Assembly: GCF_039655875.1 (NCBI RefSeq)
Contig: NZ_JBBYXK010000002.1
Span: 186,001-250,000, forward strand
DNA length: 64,000 bases
Direction of reading: 5' to 3'
DNA from: Emcibacter sp. SYSU 3D8
GTDB taxonomy: Bacteria; Pseudomonadota; Alphaproteobacteria; SMXS01
The translations under genes were made by a program, and so were the position numbers. Shown here piece by piece: positions 49,354-58,233 of this stretch. The notes beneath the pieces were generated by a model. That model had not been told where the DNA came from. It did not search any database and saw only the letters and a list, made by a program, of their open reading frames with translations. The first letter of the stretch is position 1. The number at the start of each line of letters is the position of its first letter.

Positions 49354-50814
49354 ATGGCGCGTCATATCATCATTGTCGACTCCCAGGCCGACTGCGAATG
49401 GGCCCGGAAGGCGGGCAAGGCCGTGACCCTGCAGCAATATGTCGGATCGCCCGATGGCCTGTCGAGCAAGAGCGCGCGCGTCATCAATCTGAGCGGCGAC
49501 CTGGAATATCTCGATCTGGGCTATTACTGCTCGCTGCTGGCCGAGGCGCGTGGCCAGAAGGTGGTGCCGACGGTCGAGACCATTCTCAACCTGTCGCGCA
49601 AGCAGCTCTACAGCGTCCAGCTGCCCGACCTGAACTACACCCTGCGCGACGAGATCGGGAAGCTGTCAAATCCGCCGCAGGCCGCGTTCACGCTGACGGT
49701 CTATTTCGGCCAGACCCCGGGCAACCGGTTCCGCACCTTCGCCCGCCAGTTGTTCGACCGGTTCCGGTGCCCGTTGCTGAGGGTCGAGGTGGCGCTCGAC
49801 GAGCGCTGGAGCGTCAAGACGCTGCAGGCGATCGCGCCGCGCGCGCTCAGCCCCGAGGAGTTCGATTTCTTCCTGGCGCGGCTGGAGCACTATACCCGTG
49901 CCGACTGGCGCGCGCCCAAGGCGCGGCCCACGTCGCGCTTTGCGCTCGGCGTGCTGTACGACGCCTCGGCCAAGCTGCCGCCGTCCTCGCCAGAGACGAT
50001 CAGGAAGTTCGTCTCCATCGGCGCCCAGATGGGCATCGACGTCGAGACCATCGAGCGCAAGGACTATCTGCGCCTCGCGGAATACGACGCCCTGTTCATC
50101 CGCGAGACCACCACGCTGGAGAATCACACCTTCCGTTTTGCCCAGAAGGCCGTGTTCGAGGGCCTGCCCGTGATCGACGATCCGGTGTCGATCCTGCGCT
50201 GTACCAACAAGGTCTACCTGGCCGAATTGCTGCAGACCCACAAGGTGGCGGCGCCCAGGACCGTCATCGTCGACCGCCTGAACCTTCTCAACGCCGAGGC
50301 GCAGCTGTCCTATCCGCTGGTGCTGAAAATTCCCGACGGCTCGTTCTCGCGCGGCGTGGTCAAGGTGGAGAACCGCTCGGACCTGCTGGAGCATGGCAAG
50401 CGCCTGTTCCGTCATTCGGCCGTGATCCTGGCCCAGGAATTCATGTTCACCGAGTTTGACTGGCGGGTCGGGGTGCTGAATCGCAAGCCGCTCTTCGTGT
50501 CGCAATACTTCATGTCGCGCCGGCACTGGCAGATCATCAACCACAAGCCGGGCGGCGGATTCGCCGAAGGCGCGTTCAAATCCGTGGCCGTCGAGGACGC
50601 GCCGAAAGAGGTCGTCGAGGCAGGCGTGCGCGCCGCCAACCTGGTCGGAGACGGCCTGTACGGCGTCGACCTGAAACAGCGTGACGACGGCGTTTTCGTC
50701 ATCGAAATCAACGATAACCCCAATATTGACCGGGGCGTTGAAGACGGCATCCTGAAGGACGAATTGTACAAAAGCGTGCTTGCCGACTTCGTGCGCCGCA
50801 TCGAGAGCCGATAA
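49354..50814 (+). CDS. RimK-family ATP-grasp ligase with RLAN-type N-terminal domain
   Basis: A 486-residue protein. The N-terminal half (about 1-200, MARHIIIVDSQADCEWARKA) is the RimK-like ATP-grasp N-terminal (RLAN) domain found in a large uncharacterised family; the C-terminal half is the ATP-grasp fold with LVLKIPDGSFSRGVVKV (glycine-rich loop), AQEFMFTEFDWRVGVLN and the metal-binding EINDNPNIDRG (451-461). RimK-type enzymes form peptide or amide bonds through acyl phosphates. Earlier comparative work placed such genes with GNATs and C39 peptidases. The gene lies between two GNATs and three asparagine-synthetase-like genes. Confidence 0.9.
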   Translation: MARHIIIVDSQADCEWARKAGKAVTLQQYVGSPDGLSSKSARVINLSGDLEYLDLGYYCSLLAEARGQKVVPTVETILNLSRKQLYSVQLPDLNYTLRDEIGKLSNPPQAAFTLTVYFGQTPGNRFRTFARQLFDRFRCPLLRVEVALDERWSVKTLQAIAPRALSPEEFDFFLARLEHYTRADWRAPKARPTSRFALGVLYDASAKLPPSSPETIRKFVSIGAQMGIDVETIERKDYLRLAEYDALFIRETTTLENHTFRFAQKAVFEGLPVIDDPVSILRCTNKVYLAELLQTHKVAAPRTVIVDRLNLLNAEAQLSYPLVLKIPDGSFSRGVVKVENRSDLLEHGKRLFRHSAVILAQEFMFTEFDWRVGVLNRKPLFVSQYFMSRRHWQIINHKPGGGFAEGAFKSVAVEDAPKEVVEAGVRAANLVGDGLYGVDLKQRDDGVFVIEINDNPNIDRGVEDGILKDELYKSVLADFVRRIESR

Positions 50815-50893
50815 GACCGTCCCCTGCTTTCCTTTTCCTCCGGCGACGCACTACTATGCGCCATGGGGCCAAAATGAATTTGGGGTGGTCGCG

Positions 50894-52693
50894 TTGAGCG
50901 AACCAGTGTTTGTGGCAGTCGTGAATTGCGGTGATGCCGACAAGGCCGCGCAATACATCGCCACCGCGATGGCGCCGCGAGACATCACGGAAATCCCGCT
51001 GCAACGCGGCCGCATGCTGTTGTGCACCTGGGCTGTGGCGCCAGCGAGACCGGACCGAGGCATCCTCGCCGTCGTCGACGGCACCGCCGGATCGCCGGAA
51101 GTGGCCGTGCCGACGGCGCTGATCGACACGGACGGAATTCCCGCCGGCCTGCTGAACCGGATTTCGCAGGACCGCAGCTACCTGTATCTGGACGAGGCGC
51201 GGTCTCTCGCGTTCCTGACCGATCATATCGGCACGTCGCGCATCTATCATGTGCAGGCCGCCGGCTGCGATGTCTTTTCCGACAATCTTGCCGTGTTGGC
51301 GCGGCTGGCGCCGGAACCGGACGAGGATTGTCTCGCCTTCTTCCTGACCAATGGCGCCACGTTCATGGACCGCACGCTACATGCGGGACTGAGCGCGTTG
51401 CCCGTGGCCAGCATCGTGACCCTTGCGGATACCGGACCCGCCGCGCGCCGCTACTGGAACTTCCGGCCGGGCCAGGACGCGGATCCGGACACCGACGCCG
51501 TGTCGCGCGGCCTGTGGGACCGGATCGAGTCCGCCGTCGCCGCGCACACCGCAGGACGGCAGATCGTCTTGCCGCTGTCGGGCGGCCATGATTCCACCAC
51601 GCTGCTCGGCATCCTGCACCGGTCGGGCGCGGCAATCACCGCGTTCTCCTACGTCAATGGTGAACCTCAACCCCATTCCGACGCGGCCGTCGCCCGCGAA
51701 CAGGCCCGCAGGCTCGGCGTCGCGCACACCACCTACCGGATTGACGGCACCGACACACTCAGCCTGATCCGGCAGAATCTGGCTCAGGGATTGCGTCTTC
51801 GAGGCTGCTGCAACGAGATCGGCGCCTATCGCGATGCGGCAGCGGCGGCGCGGGAGAAATTCGCGGACCCGCTGTTCGTATTCGGCGACCACCTTTTCGG
51901 TCAGCGTACGCTGCGGTTGAAGACGGCAACGGACATGCTGGGCGGCGCCGCCGTCAAGCATCCGGACACGTTGCTGGCCTACGTGCCGCTGCTGGGTGCG
52001 GAACGGGTTTCCGGTCTCCAGCGAACATTGGCAGCCGACTACCGCCGCCTGCTGGATGCCGCACCACCATTTGAACATCCGGACGATCTCAAGGATTATC
52101 TCTATTCGTCGGTATCGGCGACCTGGGATCTGCTTCCCATGCGCGTCCATACGGCGGGCACTCAATTGCCGTACACCACGCCGCTCTACGACATCGCCAT
52201 GCTCGATTTCCTGAAGCACCTGCATTTCAGCCACCGGCTGGACAAACGATTGTTCCGGCAGGTGTGCGAACGAAAATTGCCCGAATTGTTCAGCCAGCCC
52301 CGGTCCAGAGACCGGCAAGGCGTTTCCGACGTCGCATCGGCGCTACGCCGCGACGCGCCGGCGATCCGGGAAGTGTCTTCCACGCTCGACGGCGTGATCC
52401 CCGGTCTGGCGCTGCCGGGTGGCTTCGACGCCATGCTGGACACGGTGCTGGCGTCACGGCCGCCACCGCCGGGCGGTCCGTTGCTGTCGCGTCCCGAGGC
52501 CTTCGGCCTGCAGTTCTTCCGCAACCTCACCCGGCTGCAGGTCCTGCCGCTGCACTGGCTGCAACCGATCAAGCGGCGGTTCTGGAACACCCACCAGATT
52601 CTGCTGGATCCGGCCTACATGTTCCGCAGGGTGCTGCATCTGGCCATGGGCTTCCAGCAGCTCGGTCCTCCGATTCGGCCCCCCGAACCATGA
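50894..52693 (+). CDS. Asparagine-synthetase-like amide ligase, paralogue 1
   Basis: A 599-residue protein with the asparagine synthetase B two-domain plan. I place the start at TTG 50894 (SEPVFVAVVN), behind a GGGGTGG site and aligned with the paralogues; the frame opens upstream to an ATG at 50780 inside the ATP-grasp gene. The N-terminal Ntn-like domain keeps a TDHIGTSRIY motif but has no Cys at position 2. The synthetase domain has the PP-loop SGGHDS (229-234), FGDHLFG (330-336) and DKRLFRQVCERKLPELF near 450. It probably adenylates a carboxylate for amide formation. It overlaps paralogue 2 by four bases. Confidence 0.85.
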   Translation: MSEPVFVAVVNCGDADKAAQYIATAMAPRDITEIPLQRGRMLLCTWAVAPARPDRGILAVVDGTAGSPEVAVPTALIDTDGIPAGLLNRISQDRSYLYLDEARSLAFLTDHIGTSRIYHVQAAGCDVFSDNLAVLARLAPEPDEDCLAFFLTNGATFMDRTLHAGLSALPVASIVTLADTGPAARRYWNFRPGQDADPDTDAVSRGLWDRIESAVAAHTAGRQIVLPLSGGHDSTTLLGILHRSGAAITAFSYVNGEPQPHSDAAVAREQARRLGVAHTTYRIDGTDTLSLIRQNLAQGLRLRGCCNEIGAYRDAAAAAREKFADPLFVFGDHLFGQRTLRLKTATDMLGGAAVKHPDTLLAYVPLLGAERVSGLQRTLAADYRRLLDAAPPFEHPDDLKDYLYSSVSATWDLLPMRVHTAGTQLPYTTPLYDIAMLDFLKHLHFSHRLDKRLFRQVCERKLPELFSQPRSRDRQGVSDVASALRRDAPAIREVSSTLDGVIPGLALPGGFDAMLDTVLASRPPPPGGPLLSRPEAFGLQFFRNLTRLQVLPLHWLQPIKRRFWNTHQILLDPAYMFRRVLHLAMGFQQLGPPIRPPEP

Positions 52694-54528
52694 CAGCCGC
52701 GCCGGGTTTCGTGGCGTTCATCCATGATGATGCCGCGTCGCCAGCGGTCGACACGGCTGTTGCCGCCCTGGGCCTGTCGGGAGCGCGGCGCGTGCCGACA
52801 GCAGATGGATGGCTGACCTTGTGGCGCGGCGAAGACGGCAACAGCGGCGACATGCTGGTCATCGCCGATGGCACGGGCGGTGCGCCCTCGGTGGCCGTGC
52901 CTCGTGACGTCGTGCAGGAAGTGCCTGCGGAGCTGTCCGTACAGATCGCGCAGCACCGCAGCTATCTGTGGCTCGATCGGGAACGGCGGGTGCGGGTCTG
53001 GACCGACCATACCGGCGTCTCGCGCCTGTATGCCGCCGCGTTCCAGGGCTGTCTGGCAATATCCGACTGCCCATCGCCGCTGGCCGCGCTGGCGCCAGAG
53101 CTTGACCAGGCGATGGTTGCAAGCTTCGTGGTCAATCGCTGGCTTCTGGCCGACCGTACTCTGCACCAGGGCGTGCGCGCCCTCCCCGTGGCCAGTACCG
53201 GCGCGCTGAATCAGGACGGCATGTCGATCGAGGCCTACTGGCGCTTCCAGCCCGGTGGCCAGGCGTGGGAAGACGAGAGGGAACTGGAGGAGGAATTCTG
53301 GCGCCGCATCCGGACAGCGGTGGTCGCCCATGCGGGCCAGCGGGAAATCATGCTGCCATTGTCGGGCGGTTACGATTCATCGACGCTGCTGGGCGTGCTG
53401 CGCGCCGAAGACCTGCCGTTTCAGACCTTCTCATTCTGCGATGGCACGCCCAAGGCCGGTTCGGATGCCGAGGTCGCCGCCCGGCAGGCGGCCGCTCTTG
53501 GCGTATCCCATCACCTCTATCGCATGGACGGCATCGACACGGTCGCATTGCTGCGAGGCAATCTGGAGAATGGCCTGCGCAACCGGGCGCTGTGCTTCGA
53601 GCTTCCGGTTTACGAAAGGGCTGCGGCGGATGCGCACCGGGCGTTCGGCAATCCCCTGTTCATGTTCGGCGAACAGGGTTTCGGCATGGGTGCGTTCCGC
53701 CTCGACAGCGACACCGACATGCTTGGCATCGGAGCCATGCGTACGCCCGAGACCCTGAATGGCTGCGAAGTGCTGCTGGGCACCGCGCGAACCACGGCGC
53801 TGAAGGGCGCGCTGGGCGCGGCGTACGCGGACATGCTCCAGTCCATCCCCGCCCTGGCCTGCCCGGATGACGCCAAGGACTGGTTCTATTACACGAACCT
53901 GTTCCGCGCCGACACCGGCCCGCTGCGGGTGCACACTGCCGCGCCCTACCTTCCGTTCGCCCAGCCGTTTCTTGATCTGTCACTGATGGATTTCGTCAAG
54001 CATCTCGGTGCAGGACACCGGATCGGCAAGGCGATGTTCAAGCGGGTGTCGGCCCGTCACCTGCCGGAAATTTTTGCCCTCGAGCGCGCGCGCAATACCC
54101 AGGCGGCTGTGAATGTCGGCGCCATGCTCGAACGGGATGAGGCAAGCATTCGGGACGTCATCAGGACATTGTCTCCCAGGATCCCGGGACTGGGAGAGAC
54201 GGACGGCTTCGATCGCCTGCTTTCAGCCGCCATCGCCGAGCACACCGCCCCTGTTACCATGGATCGCGTACGGGAGAATGGCCGCGCGGCAGCCGGCACC
54301 TTCTACCGGGTCCTGTCCTATTGCAGAGTGCTGCCGAAACCGGCGGCGCAGATGCTGCGGCGGAAGCTGCTCAACCGCTACGGCTGGCGGACATCGCGCC
54401 CGGTCCTGTTTCTGCGGACGCTGCAACTGGCGATGATCCTGGATGACCAATTCGGTCCGGCCGTCGCCGCCTCCCGCCCGCAGCCCAAGGCAGCGGGTGA
54501 AAATGGCAGGACTTTGATTCCCCGCTGA
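52690..54528 (+). CDS. Asparagine-synthetase-like amide ligase, paralogue 2
   Basis: A 612-residue paralogue beginning MTAAPGFVAF with its ATG inside the stop of paralogue 1 (ATGA). It has a degenerate Ntn-like domain without the N-terminal Cys, TDHTGVSRLY, PP-loop SGGYDS (225-230), FGEQGFG (326-332) and the GKAMFKRVSARHLPEIF segment corresponding to the lysine region of AsnB. The C-terminal helix set (CRVLPKPAAQMLRRKLLNRYGWRTSRPVLF by position 533-562) is shared with the other copies and is not part of standard AsnB. Glutamine-independent amide or peptide-bond formation is likely; substrate unknown. Confidence 0.85.
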   Translation: MTAAPGFVAFIHDDAASPAVDTAVAALGLSGARRVPTADGWLTLWRGEDGNSGDMLVIADGTGGAPSVAVPRDVVQEVPAELSVQIAQHRSYLWLDRERRVRVWTDHTGVSRLYAAAFQGCLAISDCPSPLAALAPELDQAMVASFVVNRWLLADRTLHQGVRALPVASTGALNQDGMSIEAYWRFQPGGQAWEDERELEEEFWRRIRTAVVAHAGQREIMLPLSGGYDSSTLLGVLRAEDLPFQTFSFCDGTPKAGSDAEVAARQAAALGVSHHLYRMDGIDTVALLRGNLENGLRNRALCFELPVYERAAADAHRAFGNPLFMFGEQGFGMGAFRLDSDTDMLGIGAMRTPETLNGCEVLLGTARTTALKGALGAAYADMLQSIPALACPDDAKDWFYYTNLFRADTGPLRVHTAAPYLPFAQPFLDLSLMDFVKHLGAGHRIGKAMFKRVSARHLPEIFALERARNTQAAVNVGAMLERDEASIRDVIRTLSPRIPGLGETDGFDRLLSAAIAEHTAPVTMDRVRENGRAAAGTFYRVLSYCRVLPKPAAQMLRRKLLNRYGWRTSRPVLFLRTLQLAMILDDQFGPAVAASRPQPKAAGENGRTLIPR

Positions 54529-54584
54529 GCTGAAGCGGCATATCATCAGCCCCGCGCCGCTGTCGCGGCGAGGGGGACTGTCGA

Positions 54585-56396
54585 TTGCGCTTGCCTGAAT
54601 TCCTGGCGGTTATCCACGCGGAAGGCGGCGAAGCCGCGGCGCTGGCGCTTGCAGACCGGCACGCGCCGTCGTCGGTTACCCGGCTTCGCCTTGCCGAAGG
54701 CGGCCTGCTGCTCTGCCGCTGGGACGACAGGCCGGTTCCGCCGCACGGTGCGATCGCGGTCGTCGACGGCACCGGCGGCGCACCGGAAAGGGCGCTGCCC
54801 CGCGCCCTGATCGATACGGACGGCGCACCCGCCGGGCTGGTGGCGGCGGCCAGCCAGCACCGCAGCTATCTGTGGCTCGGCGACGACCGCCGTCTGGCCT
54901 GCTGGACCGATCATCTCGGCACCTCCCGCGTCTACCGGACCTACGCGGATGGGTGCCAGCTGCTGAGCGACGATCCCGTTTTGCTCGCCGGCGCCGATGC
55001 CGTGCCCGACCTGTCCGCCATCGGCAGCTTCCTGGTCAACGGACACCTGGTAAGGAACCGCACGCTGTTCGCCGCGGTAGATTGTCTTCCCCTGGCCAGC
55101 TGCGTGAGCCTTTCCGTGCAGGAAAGCGCCTCCAGGCCGTACTGGCGCCATCGCCCCGGATCGGACATCGGGGCCGACATGCGGGAAGCGGCGCGCGAGA
55201 TGTGGAGCCGGATCACCGCCGCCACTCTTGGATATGCCGAGGGACGGCATGTCGTGATCTCGCTGTCCGGCGGCAACGACTCCACCTCCCTGCTCGGGAT
55301 CCTCCATGGCGCGGGACATCCGGTCAGCGCCTTCTCGTTCGCCGTGGGCGAGCCACGGCCCGGATCGGATGCCGATGTCGCGCGGCGGCGTGCCGCGTTC
55401 CTTGGCATTGAACACAAGATTCACCGCTTCGATCAGGATTTCGATATTGCCGGCATGCTGCGCTCGCACGTGCAGGACGGCCTGATTATGAGAAAGCCCT
55501 GCTTCGAGGTCAGCGCCTATGAGCGCGCCGGCGCCGATGCCGCGGCGCATAGTGGCGGCGCAGTCATGTATTTCGGCGACGAGGCATTCGGCCAGGGCGC
55601 CTTTTGCGTCGGCACCGAACACGAGCTGCTGGGCTCGGCCGCGCTGAAGTCGCCGGACATCCTGTCCCGGTTCGCGCCGCATCTCTCCGCCGACATCAGG
55701 TCGCAGCTCGCCGCGTCGTTATGGGAGGACTATGCCCAGATCCTCGCCCAGCCGCGAATGCGCGCGAACGAGGACACCAAGGACATGCTGTTCCTCGACA
55801 CCTATCTGCGCGCCAATATGGTCGAGATGCGGCGCCAGGCGGCGGCGCGCCGTTCGCCTGTCGCGTTGCCATTCCTGGACCTGTCGGTGATCGACATGGC
55901 GCGGCATATTCCGGCCGGTCTGCGTATCGGCAAGCGCCTGTTCAATGAGGTGGTGCAGGGGAAGTTGCCCGATCTTTTCCGGATCCAGGGCGCGCGGAAC
56001 CCGCAGGGTCAGCCGGTCATCGGCGACGAAATCCGGCGGCAGAAGGCCTTGCTGCACACGGCAATCGGCCAGCTGGACCGCGGTATTCCGGGCGTGATCT
56101 CGCCGGCCGAAATGTCGGCTGCGCTCGACACGATCTGCGACACGCCGGCGGCACCGCTGTCACGGCCCCGAACGGTCGGCAGGTCGGCGCTGCGTATTGT
56201 CATCAAGAGCGGCCTGCTCCCGCGCAGCGTGGTCAATGCATTGCGCCGGCGGTACTGGAACCGATTCAACGCGGGTGCCGACCGCGCCGTGCTGCTGATG
56301 CGCGCGCTGCACCTCGCCATGACTTTCGACGGACTGCCTGCGCGGCACGAGGCTGCGGCGCCCAGACCTAGGCGGGCCGGGAGTCTTTCGGCCTGA
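54585..56396 (+). CDS. Asparagine-synthetase-like amide ligase, paralogue 3
   Basis: A 603-residue paralogue starting at TTG 54585 (RLPEFLAVIH) behind a GAGGGGG site. It carries TDHLGTSRVY, PP-loop SGGNDS (228-233), FGDEAFG (330-336), GKRLFNEVVQGKLPDLF and the family-specific C-terminal region. The N-terminal glutaminase cysteine is absent. It starts 56 bases after paralogue 2 and its 3' end overlaps the convergent antiporter gene by 29 bases, so the cluster ends here. Lasso-peptide cyclases and beta-lactam synthetase are the closest known mechanistic analogues. Confidence 0.85.
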   Translation: MRLPEFLAVIHAEGGEAAALALADRHAPSSVTRLRLAEGGLLLCRWDDRPVPPHGAIAVVDGTGGAPERALPRALIDTDGAPAGLVAAASQHRSYLWLGDDRRLACWTDHLGTSRVYRTYADGCQLLSDDPVLLAGADAVPDLSAIGSFLVNGHLVRNRTLFAAVDCLPLASCVSLSVQESASRPYWRHRPGSDIGADMREAAREMWSRITAATLGYAEGRHVVISLSGGNDSTSLLGILHGAGHPVSAFSFAVGEPRPGSDADVARRRAAFLGIEHKIHRFDQDFDIAGMLRSHVQDGLIMRKPCFEVSAYERAGADAAAHSGGAVMYFGDEAFGQGAFCVGTEHELLGSAALKSPDILSRFAPHLSADIRSQLAASLWEDYAQILAQPRMRANEDTKDMLFLDTYLRANMVEMRRQAAARRSPVALPFLDLSVIDMARHIPAGLRIGKRLFNEVVQGKLPDLFRIQGARNPQGQPVIGDEIRRQKALLHTAIGQLDRGIPGVISPAEMSAALDTICDTPAAPLSRPRTVGRSALRIVIKSGLLPRSVVNALRRRYWNRFNAGADRAVLLMRALHLAMTFDGLPARHEAAAPRPRRAGSLSA

Positions 56397-58104
56397 TGTC
56401 GTCATAGACCTGGCCGCGGACCTGCTCGACCAGCGGCGTCACCGCGTCGGCCGGAATACCCCTGTCGAGCAGCACCTCGGCGGCGAGTTGCAAGCTGGAC
56501 TCGATCATTTCGGGCACCGCCTGGCACGCGCCGCCGGCCATCAACTCACGCGCATGTTCCGTATCCCTGGCGCGCACGAAAATGCGGAGGCGCGGCCAGT
56601 GCTGATGCGCCGCCGCGAGCGTCTCCTGCACGCTACGAGGATCGTCGAGGGTGATAACCAGCGCCGATGCCTGGCTGGCGCGCACCGCCTCGAGCACCTC
56701 AGGCCGCCGCGCATCGCCCAGGAACACCGGCAAGCCTGTCCGGTGCAGCGCCGAAACGCTTTCCGGATTCGAGTCGAGCGCCACATAGGGCACCTTGCGG
56801 TCGGCCAGCAGTCCCGCGACCGTACGGCCAACGCGGCCAAAGCCGGCGATCACCACATGGTCCTCGAGATCCGCCAGTTCACCCGGTGCGGCGCCGGCCG
56901 GGTCGGGCGAACCGCCCTCGGCGGCCTTGCGCGTGATCCATTCCCCAAGCAGTCCGGCGAACGGCGTCACGGCAATGCTGAGTCCCGTCACCACCAGCAT
57001 GAACTGTGCGGTCTCCGGGGCGATGACGGCGCCCGCAAGGGCCGCCGCGATGACGACGAACGCGAATTCACCGCCCTGCCCCAGATTGAAACCGACCTGC
57101 AGCGCCTGCGGCAGGGTGTGCCGCCAGGCCAGCGCCAGCGCCGTGATCACCGCCGCCTTGACGGCATAGAGCCCCACGACCGCAGCGCCAATCCTGCCCC
57201 AGTCGTCGACGATCATCGACAAATCGATCCGCATGCCGACCGAGATGAAGAACAGGCCGAGCAGCAGGCCTTTGAACGGCTGGATGTTGGCGTCGATCTG
57301 ATGGCGGAATTCGCTTTCGGCGAGCAACATGCCGGCGAGAAACGCACCCAGCGCCATGGACAGCCCGGCATGAAAGGTGGCGACCGCTGTGCCCAGAATG
57401 GCGAGCAGGGTCAGGGCCATGAACAGTTCCGGGCTTCGTAGCGCGGCCACACGCCGGAACAATGGCCGCACCAGCAGCCGTCCAAGCACCAGGATGCTCG
57501 CAACGGCCAGCGCCGCCTTGCCCATCGCGAGGGCGAATCCGGAAAAGTCCGACACGCCGCCCCGGGCGCTGAGAAGCCCGGCCAGGAACAGGATCGGCAC
57601 CACCGCAAGATCCTGGAACAACAGGATCGCAAAGCTGGTACGGCCGGCGCGGGACGAAAGTTGCCCCCGCTCGATCAGCAGCTGCATCACCATGGCGGTC
57701 GATGACAACCCCATGCTCAATCCCAGCAGCACGCTGGCGCCCCAGGAATTCCCCCACATGAAGGCCAGTCCGCCGATCACTGTGGCGCAACCGAACAGCT
57801 GCAATGCACCCATGCCGAACACATAGCGGCGCGCCTTCCACAGCCGCTCCAGCGACAGATCGAGGCCGATGGTGAACATCAGGAACACGACACCCAGTTC
57901 GGCCAGCGCCTCGATCCGCTCGGCATCGCGGGCGATTCCCAGTGCCGAAGGACCAACCAGAACGCCCACCCCCAGGAAGCCGATGATCGGGCTGATCCTG
58001 AGCATCCGCGAGACGGGCACGACGACGATGGCGGTCACGAGAAACGTCAGCAGCTCGGTCAGAAACGGCAGGCCGGTCTCGTGAACAGCGGGCATGTCTG
58101 GCAT
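56368..58104 (-). CDS. CPA2-family K+/H+ antiporter with TrkA-N domain (KefB/KefC-like)
   Basis: A 578-residue inner-membrane transporter with about 12-13 helices (residues about 12-400), including SPIIGFLGVGVLVGPSALG and the conserved FMFTIGLDLSLERLW, and a C-terminal RCK/TrkA-N domain (about 425-545) with the dinucleotide motif GFGRVGRTVAGLL. Kef proteins exchange K+ for H+ during electrophile stress, but the glutathione-adduct site cannot be confirmed by eye. The start MPDMPAVHET follows an AGAGGA site; MPAVHET three codons later is an alternative. Divergent from gdhB, convergent with the amide-ligase cluster. Confidence 0.9.
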   Translation of the reverse strand: MPDMPAVHETGLPFLTELLTFLVTAIVVVPVSRMLRISPIIGFLGVGVLVGPSALGIARDAERIEALAELGVVFLMFTIGLDLSLERLWKARRYVFGMGALQLFGCATVIGGLAFMWGNSWGASVLLGLSMGLSSTAMVMQLLIERGQLSSRAGRTSFAILLFQDLAVVPILFLAGLLSARGGVSDFSGFALAMGKAALAVASILVLGRLLVRPLFRRVAALRSPELFMALTLLAILGTAVATFHAGLSMALGAFLAGMLLAESEFRHQIDANIQPFKGLLLGLFFISVGMRIDLSMIVDDWGRIGAAVVGLYAVKAAVITALALAWRHTLPQALQVGFNLGQGGEFAFVVIAAALAGAVIAPETAQFMLVVTGLSIAVTPFAGLLGEWITRKAAEGGSPDPAGAAPGELADLEDHVVIAGFGRVGRTVAGLLADRKVPYVALDSNPESVSALHRTGLPVFLGDARRPEVLEAVRASQASALVITLDDPRSVQETLAAAHQHWPRLRIFVRARDTEHARELMAGGACQAVPEMIESSLQLAAEVLLDRGIPADAVTPLVEQVRGQVYDDIRPKDSRPA

Positions 58105-58144
58105 CGACGGGTCCTCTCTTGCGGCGAGCGCGGTGTGGTGCGGC

Positions 58145-58174
58145 TTCGCCAAAACGCCACACAGCCTCTATATT
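58145..58174 (+). promoter_or_regulatory. Promoter candidate for NAD-glutamate dehydrogenase
   Basis: TTCGCC (58145-58150), 18-base spacer, TATATT (58169-58174), in the 129-base divergent gap. The -35 is weak. Confidence 0.35.
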
Positions 58175-58233
58175 GTACCAGACGCAATGCCCGGCGGCCC
58201 AAGCGCCAAGTGCCCGGGGTAAAGGGGAACACG

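Noticed and set aside
49251-49427. 58-codon ORF (MARGGVQTGGCARDGHTAP start) just before and overlapping the ATP-grasp gene, as a precursor peptide
   Set aside because: It has no ribosome site, most of it lies in another frame of the ATP-grasp gene, and no leader/core organisation is visible.
49354-56396. Lasso-peptide biosynthetic cluster
   Set aside because: AsnB-like cyclases fit, but no precursor, no RRE (PqqD-like) protein and no transglutaminase-like leader protease is encoded in the neighbourhood, and three cyclases plus an ATP-grasp enzyme are not the lasso pattern.
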